Shown in pieces: positions 1 through 8,753 of a DNA stretch of 45,986 nt (its first letter is position 1; each line of letters opens with the position of its first letter). Position numbers and translations under genes: made by a program. Location: NCBI RefSeq assembly GCF_009745985.1, contig NZ_WFIX01000189.1, positions 1-45,986 on the forward strand, given 5' to 3'. The notes under the pieces are model-generated. The model saw nothing but the letters and a program-made list of their open reading frames with translations. It was not told the DNA's origin and made no database searches. Source of the stretch: Microbacterium karelineae. GTDB taxonomy: Bacteria; Actinomycetota; Actinomycetes; Actinomycetales; Microbacteriaceae.

Positions 1-2
1 TG

Positions 3-1103
3 GTGGCGGCCACGGATCTGCGGTCGATGGATCAGCTGCGGGTGGACATCCTCGCCGACATCCTCCTCACCTCGGCGCCGACGGGGCACGAGCTGCATGC
101 TTCCGGGACCGGGGTGGGGCTGGACCGGATCCAGGCGGCGGTGCAGGTGACGATCCCGGCCTCGCAGATCCTCGATCCGGATGCCGGGACGGCGAGGGTC
201 GATGAGGGCGGGATCATCGCCCCCGACGCGGCGCGGCGCGTGGCGGGCGGGGCCTCCGGGTGGGACAGGCTGTTCGTCCGGCCGGAGTCGGGACGGGTCA
301 TCGCGGTGGACAGGTATCGGCCGTCACCGGCGCAGAGACGGGCGTTGATCGGGCGGGATGTGACGTGCCGGTTCCCGGGGTGCACCACGCCCGCGCGGAG
401 GGCGGATATCGATCATTCGCGGGAGTACGCCCGCGGTGGGCTGACGGAGATCTCGAATATGGCGCATCTGTGTGAGCCGCATCACGTGATGAAGCACAAC
501 TCGGGGTGGGGTCTGAGACAGGTGGAGGGCGGGGTGTTGGAGTGGACCAGTCCTGCCGGGCGGGTGTATCGCGACGAGCCGTTGGGGCGGGTGTTCTTCC
601 AGGACATCCCTGAGAGCGTTCCGGGCGGCGAGGGCGCGCACGGCGCGGCGGAGGATCCCATTCCGGACGGGAACGCCGTGCGAGATCGCGCCGCGCAGCC
701 TGATGATGTGGAGCCCAGCGACACGCAGGACGGCGACACGCAGCCTGGCGACGCGCACGTCGACGAGGCGACCGGGGACGTGCCGGCCGGTGATCCGTGG
801 CGGGACATGATGCGCTCGATCACCGCGCGGGCCCGCGTGGCGGAGGCGTTCGCGGCCAAGCGCGTCGAAGATGCCGGTCGCGATGATCGGAATCGGAAGC
901 TCCGGCAGGCCCGGGCGCAGGACAGGCGCGACGATGACGAGGAGCGCGACGATGCCCGGATGGAGGCGCTGATGAACGATCTCACGGAGGACGAGCTCCA
1001 CGAGCTCGCCTTCGGCGAGGCGATCGCCAGCGGGAAGATCACCGACCCCGCCGCGGGATGGTGGGACCAGCTGGACGAGCCCGCGTGGTTCGAGCGGCCA
1101 TGA
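3..1103 (+). CDS. DUF222/HNH endonuclease, 5'-truncated by the window edge
   Basis: This is the C-terminal 366 residues of a DUF222-type HNH endonuclease; the reading frame is already open at the window edge, so the true start lies outside. The HNH module is at about residues 116-180. It has a CRFPGC zinc-type knuckle, then DIDHSREYARGG, then NMAHLCEPHH followed by a Lys and a Trp, which is the usual Cys-x4-Cys / DH / N / Cys-x2-HH layout. After it comes a tail of about 180 residues rich in Asp, Glu, Arg and Gln, with D-x-Q/G-D repeats near residues 235-260 and a probable charged coiled coil near 280-330. Such proteins are multicopy in Microbacteriaceae, are often assumed to be mobile or selfish, and have no established substrate. 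Family call is firm; biological role unknown. Confidence 0.88.
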   Translation: MAATDLRSMDQLRVDILADILLTSAPTGHELHASGTGVGLDRIQAAVQVTIPASQILDPDAGTARVDEGGIIAPDAARRVAGGASGWDRLFVRPESGRVIAVDRYRPSPAQRRALIGRDVTCRFPGCTTPARRADIDHSREYARGGLTEISNMAHLCEPHHVMKHNSGWGLRQVEGGVLEWTSPAGRVYRDEPLGRVFFQDIPESVPGGEGAHGAAEDPIPDGNAVRDRAAQPDDVEPSDTQDGDTQPGDAHVDEATGDVPAGDPWRDMMRSITARARVAEAFAAKRVEDAGRDDRNRKLRQARAQDRRDDDEERDDARMEALMNDLTEDELHELAFGEAIASGKITDPAAGWWDQLDEPAWFERP

Positions 1104-1149
1104 CCGGCGCCCTCGCATGTGTCGCCCATTGCGTCCGTGCCTCGCGGGC

Positions 1150-1310
1150 CTCAGGCGCCCGCGCTACGCGCCCGCCGCGCCGCGCTGTGCCGCGCCCCGC
1201 CGTGCCCGCGCCGCGCCCGCCCGCCGTGCCCGCGCCCCGGCCCCGCCGTGCCCGCGCCGCCGTGCCCGCGCCGCGCCTGACGTGCCGTGTGCCGCGCCTG
1301 CCATGCCACG
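1150..1310. repeat. GC-only low-complexity spacer with tandem CCGTGCCCGCGCC units
   Basis: The gap between the HNH gene and the VOC gene is almost pure G+C. The 13-mer CCGTGCCCGCGCC occurs four times, at 1200-1212, 1224-1236, 1246-1258 and 1260-1272, with shorter variants on both sides. Several frames stay open across it, but their translations are only Arg/Ala/Pro strings with no domain, so I treat it as non-coding. Confidence 0.65.
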
Positions 1311-1318
1311 CTGGGACG

Positions 1319-1753
1319 ATGACCTCTCCCGACACAGACCCTGCGCTGGTGCCCGAGCTGCTCGTCAGCGATGTCTCACGGAGCATCGCCTTCTGGTGCG
1401 GGGTCTGCGGGTTCGAGATCGCCTACGAGCGACCCGACGAGGGGTTCGCGTACCTCACCCGCGGTTCCGCGCACGTCATGTTGGAGAAGCACGGGGTCGG
1501 TCGCAACTGGATCACGGCGCCCCTGGGTCCGCCGCTCGGCCGGGGGATCAACTTCCAGATCAGCGTTCCCGACATCGCCCCGATCCTCGCAGCACTGCGA
1601 GGAGCACGCCACCCGCTGTTCATGGCGCCGGAGGAGAAGTGGTACCGCGTCAGCGATGGCGAAGAGGCGGGCGTCCGGCAGTTCCTCGTGGCAGACCCCG
1701 ACGGCTACCTCCTCCGATTCCAGCAGTCCCTCGCCCGCCGGCCGATCAACTGA
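1319..1753 (+). CDS. VOC-superfamily protein (glyoxalase/bleomycin-resistance fold)
   Basis: The 144-residue product has the single-copy VOC layout. It starts with a beta strand PELLVSDVSRSIAFW, followed by a GFEIAYERPDEGFAYL strand pair, and ends with the typical FLVADPDGYLLRF strand. Members of this fold are glyoxalases, dioxygenases or drug-binding resistance proteins; a glutathione or metal role cannot be assigned from sequence. The ATG at 1319 is chosen because everything upstream in frame is the GC-rich repeat tract. The gene is convergent with the beta-helix gene, with a hairpin between them. Bleomycin-type resistance is a common automatic label, but nothing here shows drug binding. 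Confidence 0.8.
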   Translation: MTSPDTDPALVPELLVSDVSRSIAFWCGVCGFEIAYERPDEGFAYLTRGSAHVMLEKHGVGRNWITAPLGPPLGRGINFQISVPDIAPILAALRGARHPLFMAPEEKWYRVSDGEEAGVRQFLVADPDGYLLRFQQSLARRPIN

Positions 1754-1763
1754 GGGTGCTGGA

Positions 1764-1793
1764 GGGGCCGCCCCCGCACGCGGAGACGGCCCC
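1764..1793. terminator. Hairpin between convergent genes, likely bidirectional terminator
   Basis: GGGGCCG at 1764-1770 pairs perfectly with CGGCCCC at 1787-1793 across a 16-nt loop. It sits between the convergent stop codons at 1753 and 1803. There is no T tract, which is common in high-GC actinobacteria. Confidence 0.55.
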
Positions 1794-1802
1794 TGACGCG
1801 AC

Positions 1803-2918
1803 TCAGCAGACGTTCACCGACGCGTTGCCGGTGATGCTCCAGTTCACGTTCACACCGCAGGGCGACTCGCGCACCGACGTGTTGTCGACGCGCAGCCAGA
1901 CCCACACATCGCGCGTGTTGGGGAACTCGCTGCGCGCCGCGACCCGCACCTCGCCGCCGCCGTTCACGGTGCCGCCGCGGATCGAGACGTTGTAGCAGTT
2001 CTCGATGAGGATCGCGTTGCTGCCGTTGTTCGCCAGGTCGACGTTCTTGATGACCACGCCGCCCGACTGCGAGACGCAGAACACGCCGCGCCCACCGCCG
2101 CGGGAGATGACGTTGTCGACCCAGATGTTCGTGTCGTACCCGCCGTCGGCCTCCTGGCCATTGTTGTTCGCCATACGGAATGTCGCATATCCCGTCCCCG
2201 TGCCGACGTTCTCACCGTCGACCGTGCCGACCCAGCCGTTCGTCGAGTTCTGGATCAGCAGGCCCGACTCGCCGACGTCCCGCGCCGTCACACGCGCGAT
2301 GCTGAAGCCATCGATGTTCCACGTCTCGACTGCGTGGCTGCTCGCGCCCTCGACATAGATGTCGTCCATCGTCACGTCCGTGCTGCCGGGCAGGTCGCGC
2401 TCGAAGCGGATCCCGAGCCCGCTGTCGAGATTCATGTCCACGTCGCCGAGGTGCAGGCCGTGCGCATCGGCGATGCGCATGCCGAAGTAGGGGTTGCCCG
2501 TCATGTTCATGTGCGGCACCGAGACATCCGTCACCCCGATCGCCTGCACGGCGCCCTTCCCGGCCCTGTAGCCGACGCCCATCGTGCCGCACACCTCGAA
2601 CGCGGTGCGGCTCGGCAGGTCGATCGCGTTGTCGCCGATCCACCCGCTCGCCATCACCGAGACCTTCTCCTGGCTGGTCCGGTTCGGGTCGAGCGCGCCG
2701 ATCGCCTCCCAGATCGCGACGATGTACAGATCGCCCGCGTAGACGGTCTGGCCGTGATAGGTCGTCGTGAAGCCGGACGACTGGCTGCCCGTCACGACGG
2801 CATCGCCCCCGCCGCATGTGGCCGCCGTCGCGGGCGACGCGCCGACCGCCTGGATCGTGCCGATGGTCAGCAGGACCGCCGCCGCGGCGGCCATTCTGCG
2901 CATGATGGATCGGATCAC
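1803..2918 (-). CDS. Secreted right-handed parallel beta-helix protein
   Basis: The 371-residue product begins with a Sec-type signal peptide: RSIMRRM, a hydrophobic run AAAAAVLLTIGTIQAVG, and an Ala-rich cleavage region near ATAA (about residues 28-33). The rest is a ladder of short strands with Asn/Gly/Asp turns, for example VDNVISRGGGRGVFCV, VVIKNVDLANNGSNAILI and NVSIRGGTVNGGG. That is the pattern of pectate-lyase-like parallel beta helices. Four or more Cys residues could form exported disulfides. I see no diagnostic lyase or hydrolase active-site motif, so a polysaccharide substrate is only a guess. The GTG start at 2918 is supported by a GAGGAGGAG ribosome site at 2924-2932. Start and secretion are well supported; activity is not. 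Confidence 0.75.
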   Translation of the reverse strand: MIRSIMRRMAAAAAVLLTIGTIQAVGASPATAATCGGGDAVVTGSQSSGFTTTYHGQTVYAGDLYIVAIWEAIGALDPNRTSQEKVSVMASGWIGDNAIDLPSRTAFEVCGTMGVGYRAGKGAVQAIGVTDVSVPHMNMTGNPYFGMRIADAHGLHLGDVDMNLDSGLGIRFERDLPGSTDVTMDDIYVEGASSHAVETWNIDGFSIARVTARDVGESGLLIQNSTNGWVGTVDGENVGTGTGYATFRMANNNGQEADGGYDTNIWVDNVISRGGGRGVFCVSQSGGVVIKNVDLANNGSNAILIENCYNVSIRGGTVNGGGEVRVAARSEFPNTRDVWVWLRVDNTSVRESPCGVNVNWSITGNASVNVC

Positions 2919-3028
2919 TGATGCTCCTCCTCGAGCCTCGTGTATCGATAGAACGATTCAACTTCGTCGTCGAATCCGAGCGCGGCCGGATCGCGCGAAC
3001 GCATCCACACGATGGATCGACCAACGGG

Positions 3029-3048
3029 TTGAAACGTATCGATTTCCA
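3029..3048. promoter_or_regulatory. Possible operator upstream of the beta-helix gene
   Basis: The 176-bp gap upstream of the beta-helix gene is the least GC-rich stretch locally. It holds an imperfect dyad, GAAA at 3031-3034 and TTTC at 3043-3046 with 8 bp between, reminiscent of LacI-family half-sites. No regulator gene is adjacent and the match is short, so this is tentative. Confidence 0.25.
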
Positions 3049-3094
3049 CACGCGGCGTCAAGGATCCGGGATACCGGACGGCGTCTGGTGCGCG

Positions 3095-4603
3095 CTATCC
3101 CAGCCGCCGATACCTCTCGTGGCGGAGGACGCGGCGGCGGTCGGGCTGCATCAGCTGCAGCGCGGCGAGCTCCTGGGCGATCGCGTCGCCCATCCGCACG
3201 CAGAACGCTTCGCGCTCGGCGGACGCGTCGGGGCGCTCTGCGACGATCCGGTCGACGATGCCCGCCGCGCGCAGCCGCGCCGATGCAACGCCCTGCTGCT
3301 CGGCGAGCTCGGGTGCGTGCGCCGTGTCGCGGTGGACGATCGCCGACGCGCCCTCGGGAGGCAGGGGAGACAGCCAGGCGTGCTCAGCCGCGAGCGTGCG
3401 ATCGGCCGGCAGGATCGCGAGCGCCCCGCCGCCCGTTCCCTCGCCGAGCAGGACCGAGAGGGTCGCGCCCCGATGCGTCGCGAGGTCGGCGAGGCAGTGC
3501 GCGATCTCGCTCGCGAGGCCGCCCTCCTCCGCCTCCTGCGAGAGCGCCGCCCCCGGGGTGTCGATCACCGTGACGAGCGGGAGCTTGAGCTCCTCCGAGA
3601 GGTGCATGGCGCGCCGCGCCGCCCGCAGGCCCCCGGGCCCGAGCGGAGCGTGCGCCCGCTGCGTGCGGCGATCCTGCCCGACGACGACGCACGGGATCCC
3701 GCCGAAGCGCGCGAGGCACAGCGCGAGGCCCGGATCGCGTTCGCCCTGCCCCGTTCCCGACAGCGGCACGACGTCCGTCGCGGCGTGGCGCAGCAGCTGC
3801 CGCAGGCCCGGCCGGCGCCGGTCGCGCGTGCGGGTGATCGCCGCCCACGCGTCCGTCGCGCCGGGCGGATCCTCGCCCGCGGATCCCGGATCCGCCGCCC
3901 GCGCCGTCAGCTCGGCGTGCGTCGGCCGCTCGAGCAGCCGCAGCGTGCGCCGCACCACGTCGCGCAGACCCTCGGGCGGCAGCACGCCGTCGATGACGCC
4001 GTGCGCGGCGAGGTTCTCCGACGACTGCACTCCCTCCGGGAACCGCTCGCCGTACAGCGCCTCGTACACGCGCGGCCCGAGGAAGCCGACCAGGGCGCCG
4101 GGCTCGGCGACCGTCACCTGCCCGAGTGATCCGAATGACGCGAGCGCCCCACCCGTCGACGGGTGCCGAAGATAGGTCAGATACGGCAGCCCCGCGTCCT
4201 GATGGGCGGCGACGGCCGCCGCGATCTTCACCATCGCGACGAAAGCGACCGTTCCCTCCTGCATGCGCGTGCCGCCCGACGCCGTCGACGCCAGCACGGG
4301 GAGGCCCTCGGCGGTCGCGCGCTCCATCGCGGCCACGAAGCGCTCCGCCGCCGCGATCCCGACGGATCCGGCGAGGAACGCGAACTCGCAGGCGATGAGC
4401 GCGACGCGGCGGCCGTCGACGAGCGCCTCGCCCGTGACGATCGATTCGTCGACGCCCGCCTTCTCCGCCGCCGCCGCGAGCTCCGCGCGGTACGCGTCGC
4501 CGAGATCCGGCTCGGCCGGCGCCGTGTCCCACGAGCGGTGGGTTCCGGCGTCGGCGATCAGCGCGATGAGCTCGGCGGCCGAGGTGCGCCGCGGGGCGCT
4601 CAT
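3095..4603 (-). CDS. Fused acyl-CoA carboxyltransferase (AccD-like + AccA-like halves)
   Basis: This 502-residue protein joins an AccD-like half (about 1-260) to an AccA-like half (about 280-500). The first half has the crotonase-fold signature GSVGIAAAERFVAAMERA, then ASGGTRMQEG, then AEPGALVGFLGPRVYEALYG. The second has GLRAARRAMHLSEELKLP, TVIDTPGAALSQEAEEGG, GEGTGGGALAI and LSPLPPEGASAIVHRD, matching AccA. The Cys-rich zinc finger that normally opens bacterial AccD is absent. It is the last gene of the catabolic operon and overlaps the CoA-transferase gene by 4 bp. Known relatives transfer carboxyl from biotin to acetyl- or propionyl-CoA. With no biotin carboxylase or biotin carrier gene nearby, it may borrow housekeeping partners or act as a decarboxylase; that is inference. 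Confidence 0.82.
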   Translation of the reverse strand: MSAPRRTSAAELIALIADAGTHRSWDTAPAEPDLGDAYRAELAAAAEKAGVDESIVTGEALVDGRRVALIACEFAFLAGSVGIAAAERFVAAMERATAEGLPVLASTASGGTRMQEGTVAFVAMVKIAAAVAAHQDAGLPYLTYLRHPSTGGALASFGSLGQVTVAEPGALVGFLGPRVYEALYGERFPEGVQSSENLAAHGVIDGVLPPEGLRDVVRRTLRLLERPTHAELTARAADPGSAGEDPPGATDAWAAITRTRDRRRPGLRQLLRHAATDVVPLSGTGQGERDPGLALCLARFGGIPCVVVGQDRRTQRAHAPLGPGGLRAARRAMHLSEELKLPLVTVIDTPGAALSQEAEEGGLASEIAHCLADLATHRGATLSVLLGEGTGGGALAILPADRTLAAEHAWLSPLPPEGASAIVHRDTAHAPELAEQQGVASARLRAAGIVDRIVAERPDASAEREAFCVRMGDAIAQELAALQLMQPDRRRVLRHERYRRLG

Positions 4604-5790
4604 CGCGCCGCCTCGCCCTCTGCCAGCCACGAGCGGATCGCGTCGCCGTGCTGATCCAGCACAGGCGGCGCCAGATGCTCGCTCCGCACGCGCTCGTTCC
4701 CGCCGTCGCCGTCGAAGAAGCGCAGCACGGGCCCCGGCAGGCTGATCTCGCCGAGAGCCGCGTGGTCGACGTCGACGAGGAGCCCCTGAGAGCGCACCTG
4801 ATCCCACGCGTACACCTCGTCGAGTCCGCGGACCTTGCCCGCGGGGATCCCCGCGCCCGCGAGGCGCGCGAGCAGGGGCTCGGCGTCGTGATCCGCGAAC
4901 GCCGCCTCGACGAACGCGATCGTCTCGCCGCGGTGGGCCACGCGCTCCGCGTTCGTCGCGAGGCCGGGAGCCGCCGCGTCGAGCCCGAACTCGGCGCAGA
5001 AGGCCTGCCACAGGCGGTCGCTGCCGACGCTGATCTGCACGGCGCCGTCGCGGCAGCGGAACAGGCCGTACGGCGCGATCGACGGGTGGTGGTTGCCCTG
5101 CGCCTGCGGCGTCTCGCCCGCGACGGTCGCGCGGGTTCCCTGGAACGCGTGCACGCCGACGATCGACGAGAGCAGCGAGGTGCGCACGACGCGCCCCCGA
5201 CCGGTGTGTTCGCGCTCGTACAGCGCCGCGAGCACGCCGACGACACCGTGGATCCCGCCGAGCAGATCGGCGATCGGCGTGCCGACGCGCTGCGGATCGT
5301 CGGGCGCGGATCCCGTCAGCGACATGAGCCCGGCCTCGCCCTGCACGATCTGGTCATACCCGGCGCGACCGCCCTCGGGGCCGTCGTGGCCGAATCCCGT
5401 GATCGACAGCTGCACGAGGCGCGGGTTCAGCTCGGCGAGCGCCGCGGCGCCGAAGTCGAGGCGGTCCATGACGCCCGTGCGGAAGTTCTCGATCACGACA
5501 TCAGCGCGCGCGAGCAGCTCCGTCAGCACGGCGCGGCCGTCGTCCGACTTCAGGTCGAGGGCGATCGACTCCTTGTTGCGATTGCACGACAGGAAGTACG
5601 TCGAGTGCTCGGCCCCGTCGGATCCCTCGACGAACGGCGGCCCCCATGAGCGGGTGTCGTCGCCGGATCCCGGCGCCTCCACCTTGATCACGCGCGCCCC
5701 GAGGTCGCCGAGCATCTGGCCCGCGTGCGGGCCGGCGAGCGCCCGCGACAGGTCCACGACCAGCACACCGTCCAGCGATCCTCTGTCCAT
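4600..5790 (-). CDS. Class III CoA-transferase (CaiB/BaiF family)
   Basis: The 396-residue product is a typical family III CoA-transferase, which moves CoA between carboxylic acids through an aspartyl-CoA intermediate. It opens with VLVVDLSRALAGPHAGQMLG and GARVIKVEAPGSGDDTR, has NRNKESIALDLKSDDG, and carries the candidate catalytic Asp in GGRAGYDQIVQGEAGLM (about residue 140). The length fits the family. The ATG at 5790 is chosen because it abuts the TGA of the upstream FAD-hydroxylase gene; the in-frame extension upstream is only an Arg-rich shadow. In this operon it probably activates an acid product of ring degradation to its CoA ester for the downstream carboxyltransferase. The acid itself is unknown. 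Confidence 0.88.
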   Translation of the reverse strand: MDRGSLDGVLVVDLSRALAGPHAGQMLGDLGARVIKVEAPGSGDDTRSWGPPFVEGSDGAEHSTYFLSCNRNKESIALDLKSDDGRAVLTELLARADVVIENFRTGVMDRLDFGAAALAELNPRLVQLSITGFGHDGPEGGRAGYDQIVQGEAGLMSLTGSAPDDPQRVGTPIADLLGGIHGVVGVLAALYEREHTGRGRVVRTSLLSSIVGVHAFQGTRATVAGETPQAQGNHHPSIAPYGLFRCRDGAVQISVGSDRLWQAFCAEFGLDAAAPGLATNAERVAHRGETIAFVEAAFADHDAEPLLARLAGAGIPAGKVRGLDEVYAWDQVRSQGLLVDVDHAALGEISLPGPVLRFFDGDGGNERVRSEHLAPPVLDQHGDAIRSWLAEGEAAR

Positions 5791-7427
5791 CACGCCACCT
5801 CTTCCATCGTCCGCAGCGCCCTGCTGAGCGCATCGTATGCCTCGTTCGGATCCTCGCCGCGCCAGGCGACCATCTGGTCGGGGCGCACGAGCACGCAGCC
5901 CGCGCCCCACAGCTCCCGCGCGCGCTCGCGGGCGTCGCCGTCGATCTCGACGGTGCGCAGGTGCGCGGCGCCCGGCCCGGCCGGCGCCGGGAGGCCGAGC
6001 GTCAGGAGCGTGAAGTCCGGGCCGAGCGCGTCGTAGACCGCGCGTCCGTCGTCGAGCCAGAGGTGCGGCAGCAGGTGACCCGGCGCGGCCGACGGCCGGT
6101 AGGCGACCGCGTCGGGCTCCGCGCCCGCGTCGCCCCGCTGGTGCAGCGGGCTGTCCGGGTAGCTGTATCCGAGCACGAGCCCCTCGGCATGGAACTCAGC
6201 CGCCTTGACCGCCAGGCTCTCGTGCGCCCTGGCCCTGGCCGCGTCGCCCTCGGCGCCGGGGGAGGCGAGGTCGGGGGCCGCGAACGTATACGCGAGGTGC
6301 CGCGTGTTGTGCGCGGCGACGTCGAGCATGCGGCGCGCCGCGGGGCGACGCTCCGCCTCGTACGAGTCGAGGAGCTCCCCGCCCGCCCAGCCGCCGAGCA
6401 CGGCCGCGAGCTTCCACGAGAGGTTGAGGGCGTCGAGCACGCAGGTGTTGAATCCGTGTCCGCCGAAGGGCGGGTTGAGGTGCGCGGCGTCGCCGACGAG
6501 GAACACGCGCCCCGCGTCGTACGCGTCGGCGAGCAGCATGCGCGCCGTCCACGGATCCGTGCCGAGCACCTCGACGTCGATGTCGTCGCCGACTCCGGCG
6601 AGGCGGCGCACGAGCCCCTCGGGATCCGTGCACTCGTCCGGGTCGACGCCCTGCACGATCGTCCACCACAGCTCGTCGCGGTCGAGCTGGCCGATCATGC
6701 CCGACACCTCGCCGACGACCCAGAACTGCACGGCGGGCGCGATCGTGACGCGTTCGACGAGGGCGCGCGAGCGGAACACGACGTTGAAGTTCGGCCGCGG
6801 CGCCGACGTGCCGTCGAGGCGGATGCCGAGGGATCGGCGCACGGCCGAGGCGCCTCCGTCTGCGCCGACGAGGAACTCGGCGCGCACACGGCGGGAGGGG
6901 GCGCCCGTCTCGGCGCCCGCTTCCTCGATGATCGCGACGGGCGCGTCCGGGTCCTCGACCTCGCGCACCCGCAGGCCGTATGCGACGGTGACGAGCGGAT
7001 CCTCGTCGACCGCCTCACGCAGCACGCGCTCGACGGTCGGCTGAGGCACCTGCTGGCCGGTCTCCGGCGAGTGCGCGAAGCCGTCGCGGTACAGCTGGAA
7101 GGCGTGCCGGAAACGCCGCAGCTCGTAGCCGTCGAGGCCCGTGCAGAAGGCGACGTCCTCCGAGTACTCCGCGTCGAGCGGCGCCACGGCACGCAGCCGG
7201 TCGGCGAGCCCGAGCCCGCGCAGCAGCGTCATGGTGCGGGCGTTCGTCGTCTTCGCGCGCGGGCGGAACGGATCCACGTCGACGCGCGGCTCGACCACGA
7301 GCGAGCGCACGCCGCGCCGCGCGAGGTCGAGAGCCATCATGAGACCGGACGGCCCGCCGCCCGCGATCAGGACGGGGATCTCGCGGGGGAGCGCCGCGAG
7401 GGGGGATTCCGTGGGGGAGGCGTTCAC
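5790..7427 (-). CDS. FAD-dependent aromatic hydroxylase (PheA/TfdB-type)
   Basis: This 545-residue flavoprotein has the dinucleotide-binding fingerprint VLIAGGGPSGLMMALDLARR near residue 20. It also has the second FAD/NADPH motif EFLVGADGGASAVRRSLGI (about 185-205) and the third GRVFLVGDAAHLNPPFGG (about 310-330), the hallmark of class A aromatic hydroxylases. The C-terminal 150 residues fit the thioredoxin-like domain of phenol-hydroxylase-type enzymes. Such enzymes add one oxygen to a phenolic ring using NAD(P)H. It overlaps the transporter gene by 4 bp upstream and touches the CoA-transferase gene downstream. Substrate cannot be read, but the AAHS-type transporter next door suggests a hydroxylated aromatic acid. 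Confidence 0.87.
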   Translation of the reverse strand: MNASPTESPLAALPREIPVLIAGGGPSGLMMALDLARRGVRSLVVEPRVDVDPFRPRAKTTNARTMTLLRGLGLADRLRAVAPLDAEYSEDVAFCTGLDGYELRRFRHAFQLYRDGFAHSPETGQQVPQPTVERVLREAVDEDPLVTVAYGLRVREVEDPDAPVAIIEEAGAETGAPSRRVRAEFLVGADGGASAVRRSLGIRLDGTSAPRPNFNVVFRSRALVERVTIAPAVQFWVVGEVSGMIGQLDRDELWWTIVQGVDPDECTDPEGLVRRLAGVGDDIDVEVLGTDPWTARMLLADAYDAGRVFLVGDAAHLNPPFGGHGFNTCVLDALNLSWKLAAVLGGWAGGELLDSYEAERRPAARRMLDVAAHNTRHLAYTFAAPDLASPGAEGDAARARAHESLAVKAAEFHAEGLVLGYSYPDSPLHQRGDAGAEPDAVAYRPSAAPGHLLPHLWLDDGRAVYDALGPDFTLLTLGLPAPAGPGAAHLRTVEIDGDARERARELWGAGCVLVRPDQMVAWRGEDPNEAYDALSRALRTMEEVA

Positions 7428-8731
7428 GCGCGCGGGGCCTTTCGACGTCGGGGGAGGAGGAGGGTGATGACGACGCCGACCGCAGCGGGGATGCCGAAGG
7501 CGATGGCGGCCGAGGCGATCGCGCCCTCGGATCCGATCACGAGCGAGCCGTAGTAGGGCCCCGCGATCGCGCCGATGCGGCCGATGCCGAGCGCCCAGCC
7601 GAGGCCCGTCGCCCGCATGTCACCCGGGTAGTACTGCGCGACGTGGTCGTTGATCATGTTCTGGGTGCCCATGCCGCCGAAGCCGGCGAGGACGACCGCG
7701 ACGATGAGCGGCCACCCCGTCACCCCGAGCAGGAGGGCGCCGAGCGCGATCGTCGCGGACAGGAAGCCGAGCCCCATGACGAGCTTCGGCGACGTGCGCT
7801 GGCTGACGATCGATCCGATGATGGTGCCCACGATCGCGCCGAGTGAGTACCAGAGCAGGAAGGCGATCGCGGCGCTCGTGCCGAAGCCGGACTCGCGCAT
7901 GATCTGCGGCAGCCAGGTCGTCAGGCCGAAGATCGTCAGCAGGCTGATGATGCAGGCGGCCCAGATGAGCACGGTCGCCCCGCCCATGCCGCCGCCGAAG
8001 AGCGCGGCCACGCGTTCCGACATGCGCCCGCGATCGGCCGTGCGGATCGTGCGGGTGGACTGCGCGTCGGCGGGGAGGCCGTACGCCTCGGCGATCCGCG
8101 CGGCCTCGTCGGTGCGCCCCTGTGCGCGCAGGAAGGTCGGCGACTCGGGGATCGCCTTCAGCAGGAACGGCACGAGAACCAGCGCGAGGCCGCCGAGCGC
8201 GTAGACCGGGCGCACGCCGAACTCGGGCAGCAGGTTCATCGAGGCGGTCGCGGCGAGCAGGAGTCCGACGGCCGGCGCCGTGAGGACGAGCCCGACGGCG
8301 ATCGACTTCCGCTCGGGGCGGGCGAACTCGTTGGCGACAGAGACGGCCACGGGCAGCAGGCCGCCGATGCCGAGACAGGCGAGCAGGCGGAACACCGCGA
8401 ACCACGTGAAGTCGGGCGCGACGGCGCACGCGAGCATGAACACCGAGAAGGTGATGACCGAGGCGGCGAGCACGCGCCGGCGCCCGATCCGGTCGGACAG
8501 CATGCCGGATCCGAGCGAGCCGACGAGCATGCCGACGAGAGCGATGGATCCGACCAGCCCCGCCTGCTGCGGCGTGACGCCCCAGTTGTCGGGGCCGAGG
8601 AACCCGGGGAGCGTGGCGCCGTAGACCGCGAGGTCGTAGCCGTCGCCCACGATCGCGAGCCAGCAGAGCAGGAAGATGCCGAGCGACGACCGCTTCGTCG
8701 TCGCGGCGGAGGTGGTGTGCGGAGTGCTCAA
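7424..8731 (-). CDS. MFS transporter, aromatic acid:H+ symporter type
   Basis: The 435-residue protein shows about 12 hydrophobic segments. In the first, DGYDLAVYGATLPGFLG carries the acidic DGYD signature of the AAHS (PcaK/BenK/MhpT) branch. The MFS loop motif GSLGSGMLSDRIGRRRVL follows between TM2 and TM3, and a typical central loop with IPESPTFLRAQGR sits between TM6 and TM7. Family members import 4-hydroxybenzoate, 3-hydroxyphenylpropionate or similar acids with protons. It lies between the DUF3500 gene (22 bp upstream) and the hydroxylase (4-bp overlap), so transport and first oxidation are coupled. Substrate is inferred from context only. Confidence 0.88.
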   Translation of the reverse strand: MSTPHTTSAATTKRSSLGIFLLCWLAIVGDGYDLAVYGATLPGFLGPDNWGVTPQQAGLVGSIALVGMLVGSLGSGMLSDRIGRRRVLAASVITFSVFMLACAVAPDFTWFAVFRLLACLGIGGLLPVAVSVANEFARPERKSIAVGLVLTAPAVGLLLAATASMNLLPEFGVRPVYALGGLALVLVPFLLKAIPESPTFLRAQGRTDEAARIAEAYGLPADAQSTRTIRTADRGRMSERVAALFGGGMGGATVLIWAACIISLLTIFGLTTWLPQIMRESGFGTSAAIAFLLWYSLGAIVGTIIGSIVSQRTSPKLVMGLGFLSATIALGALLLGVTGWPLIVAVVLAGFGGMGTQNMINDHVAQYYPGDMRATGLGWALGIGRIGAIAGPYYGSLVIGSEGAIASAAIAFGIPAAVGVVITLLLPRRRKAPRA

Positions 8732-8753
8732 CGTCGAGCCCTTCTCTCGTGCG

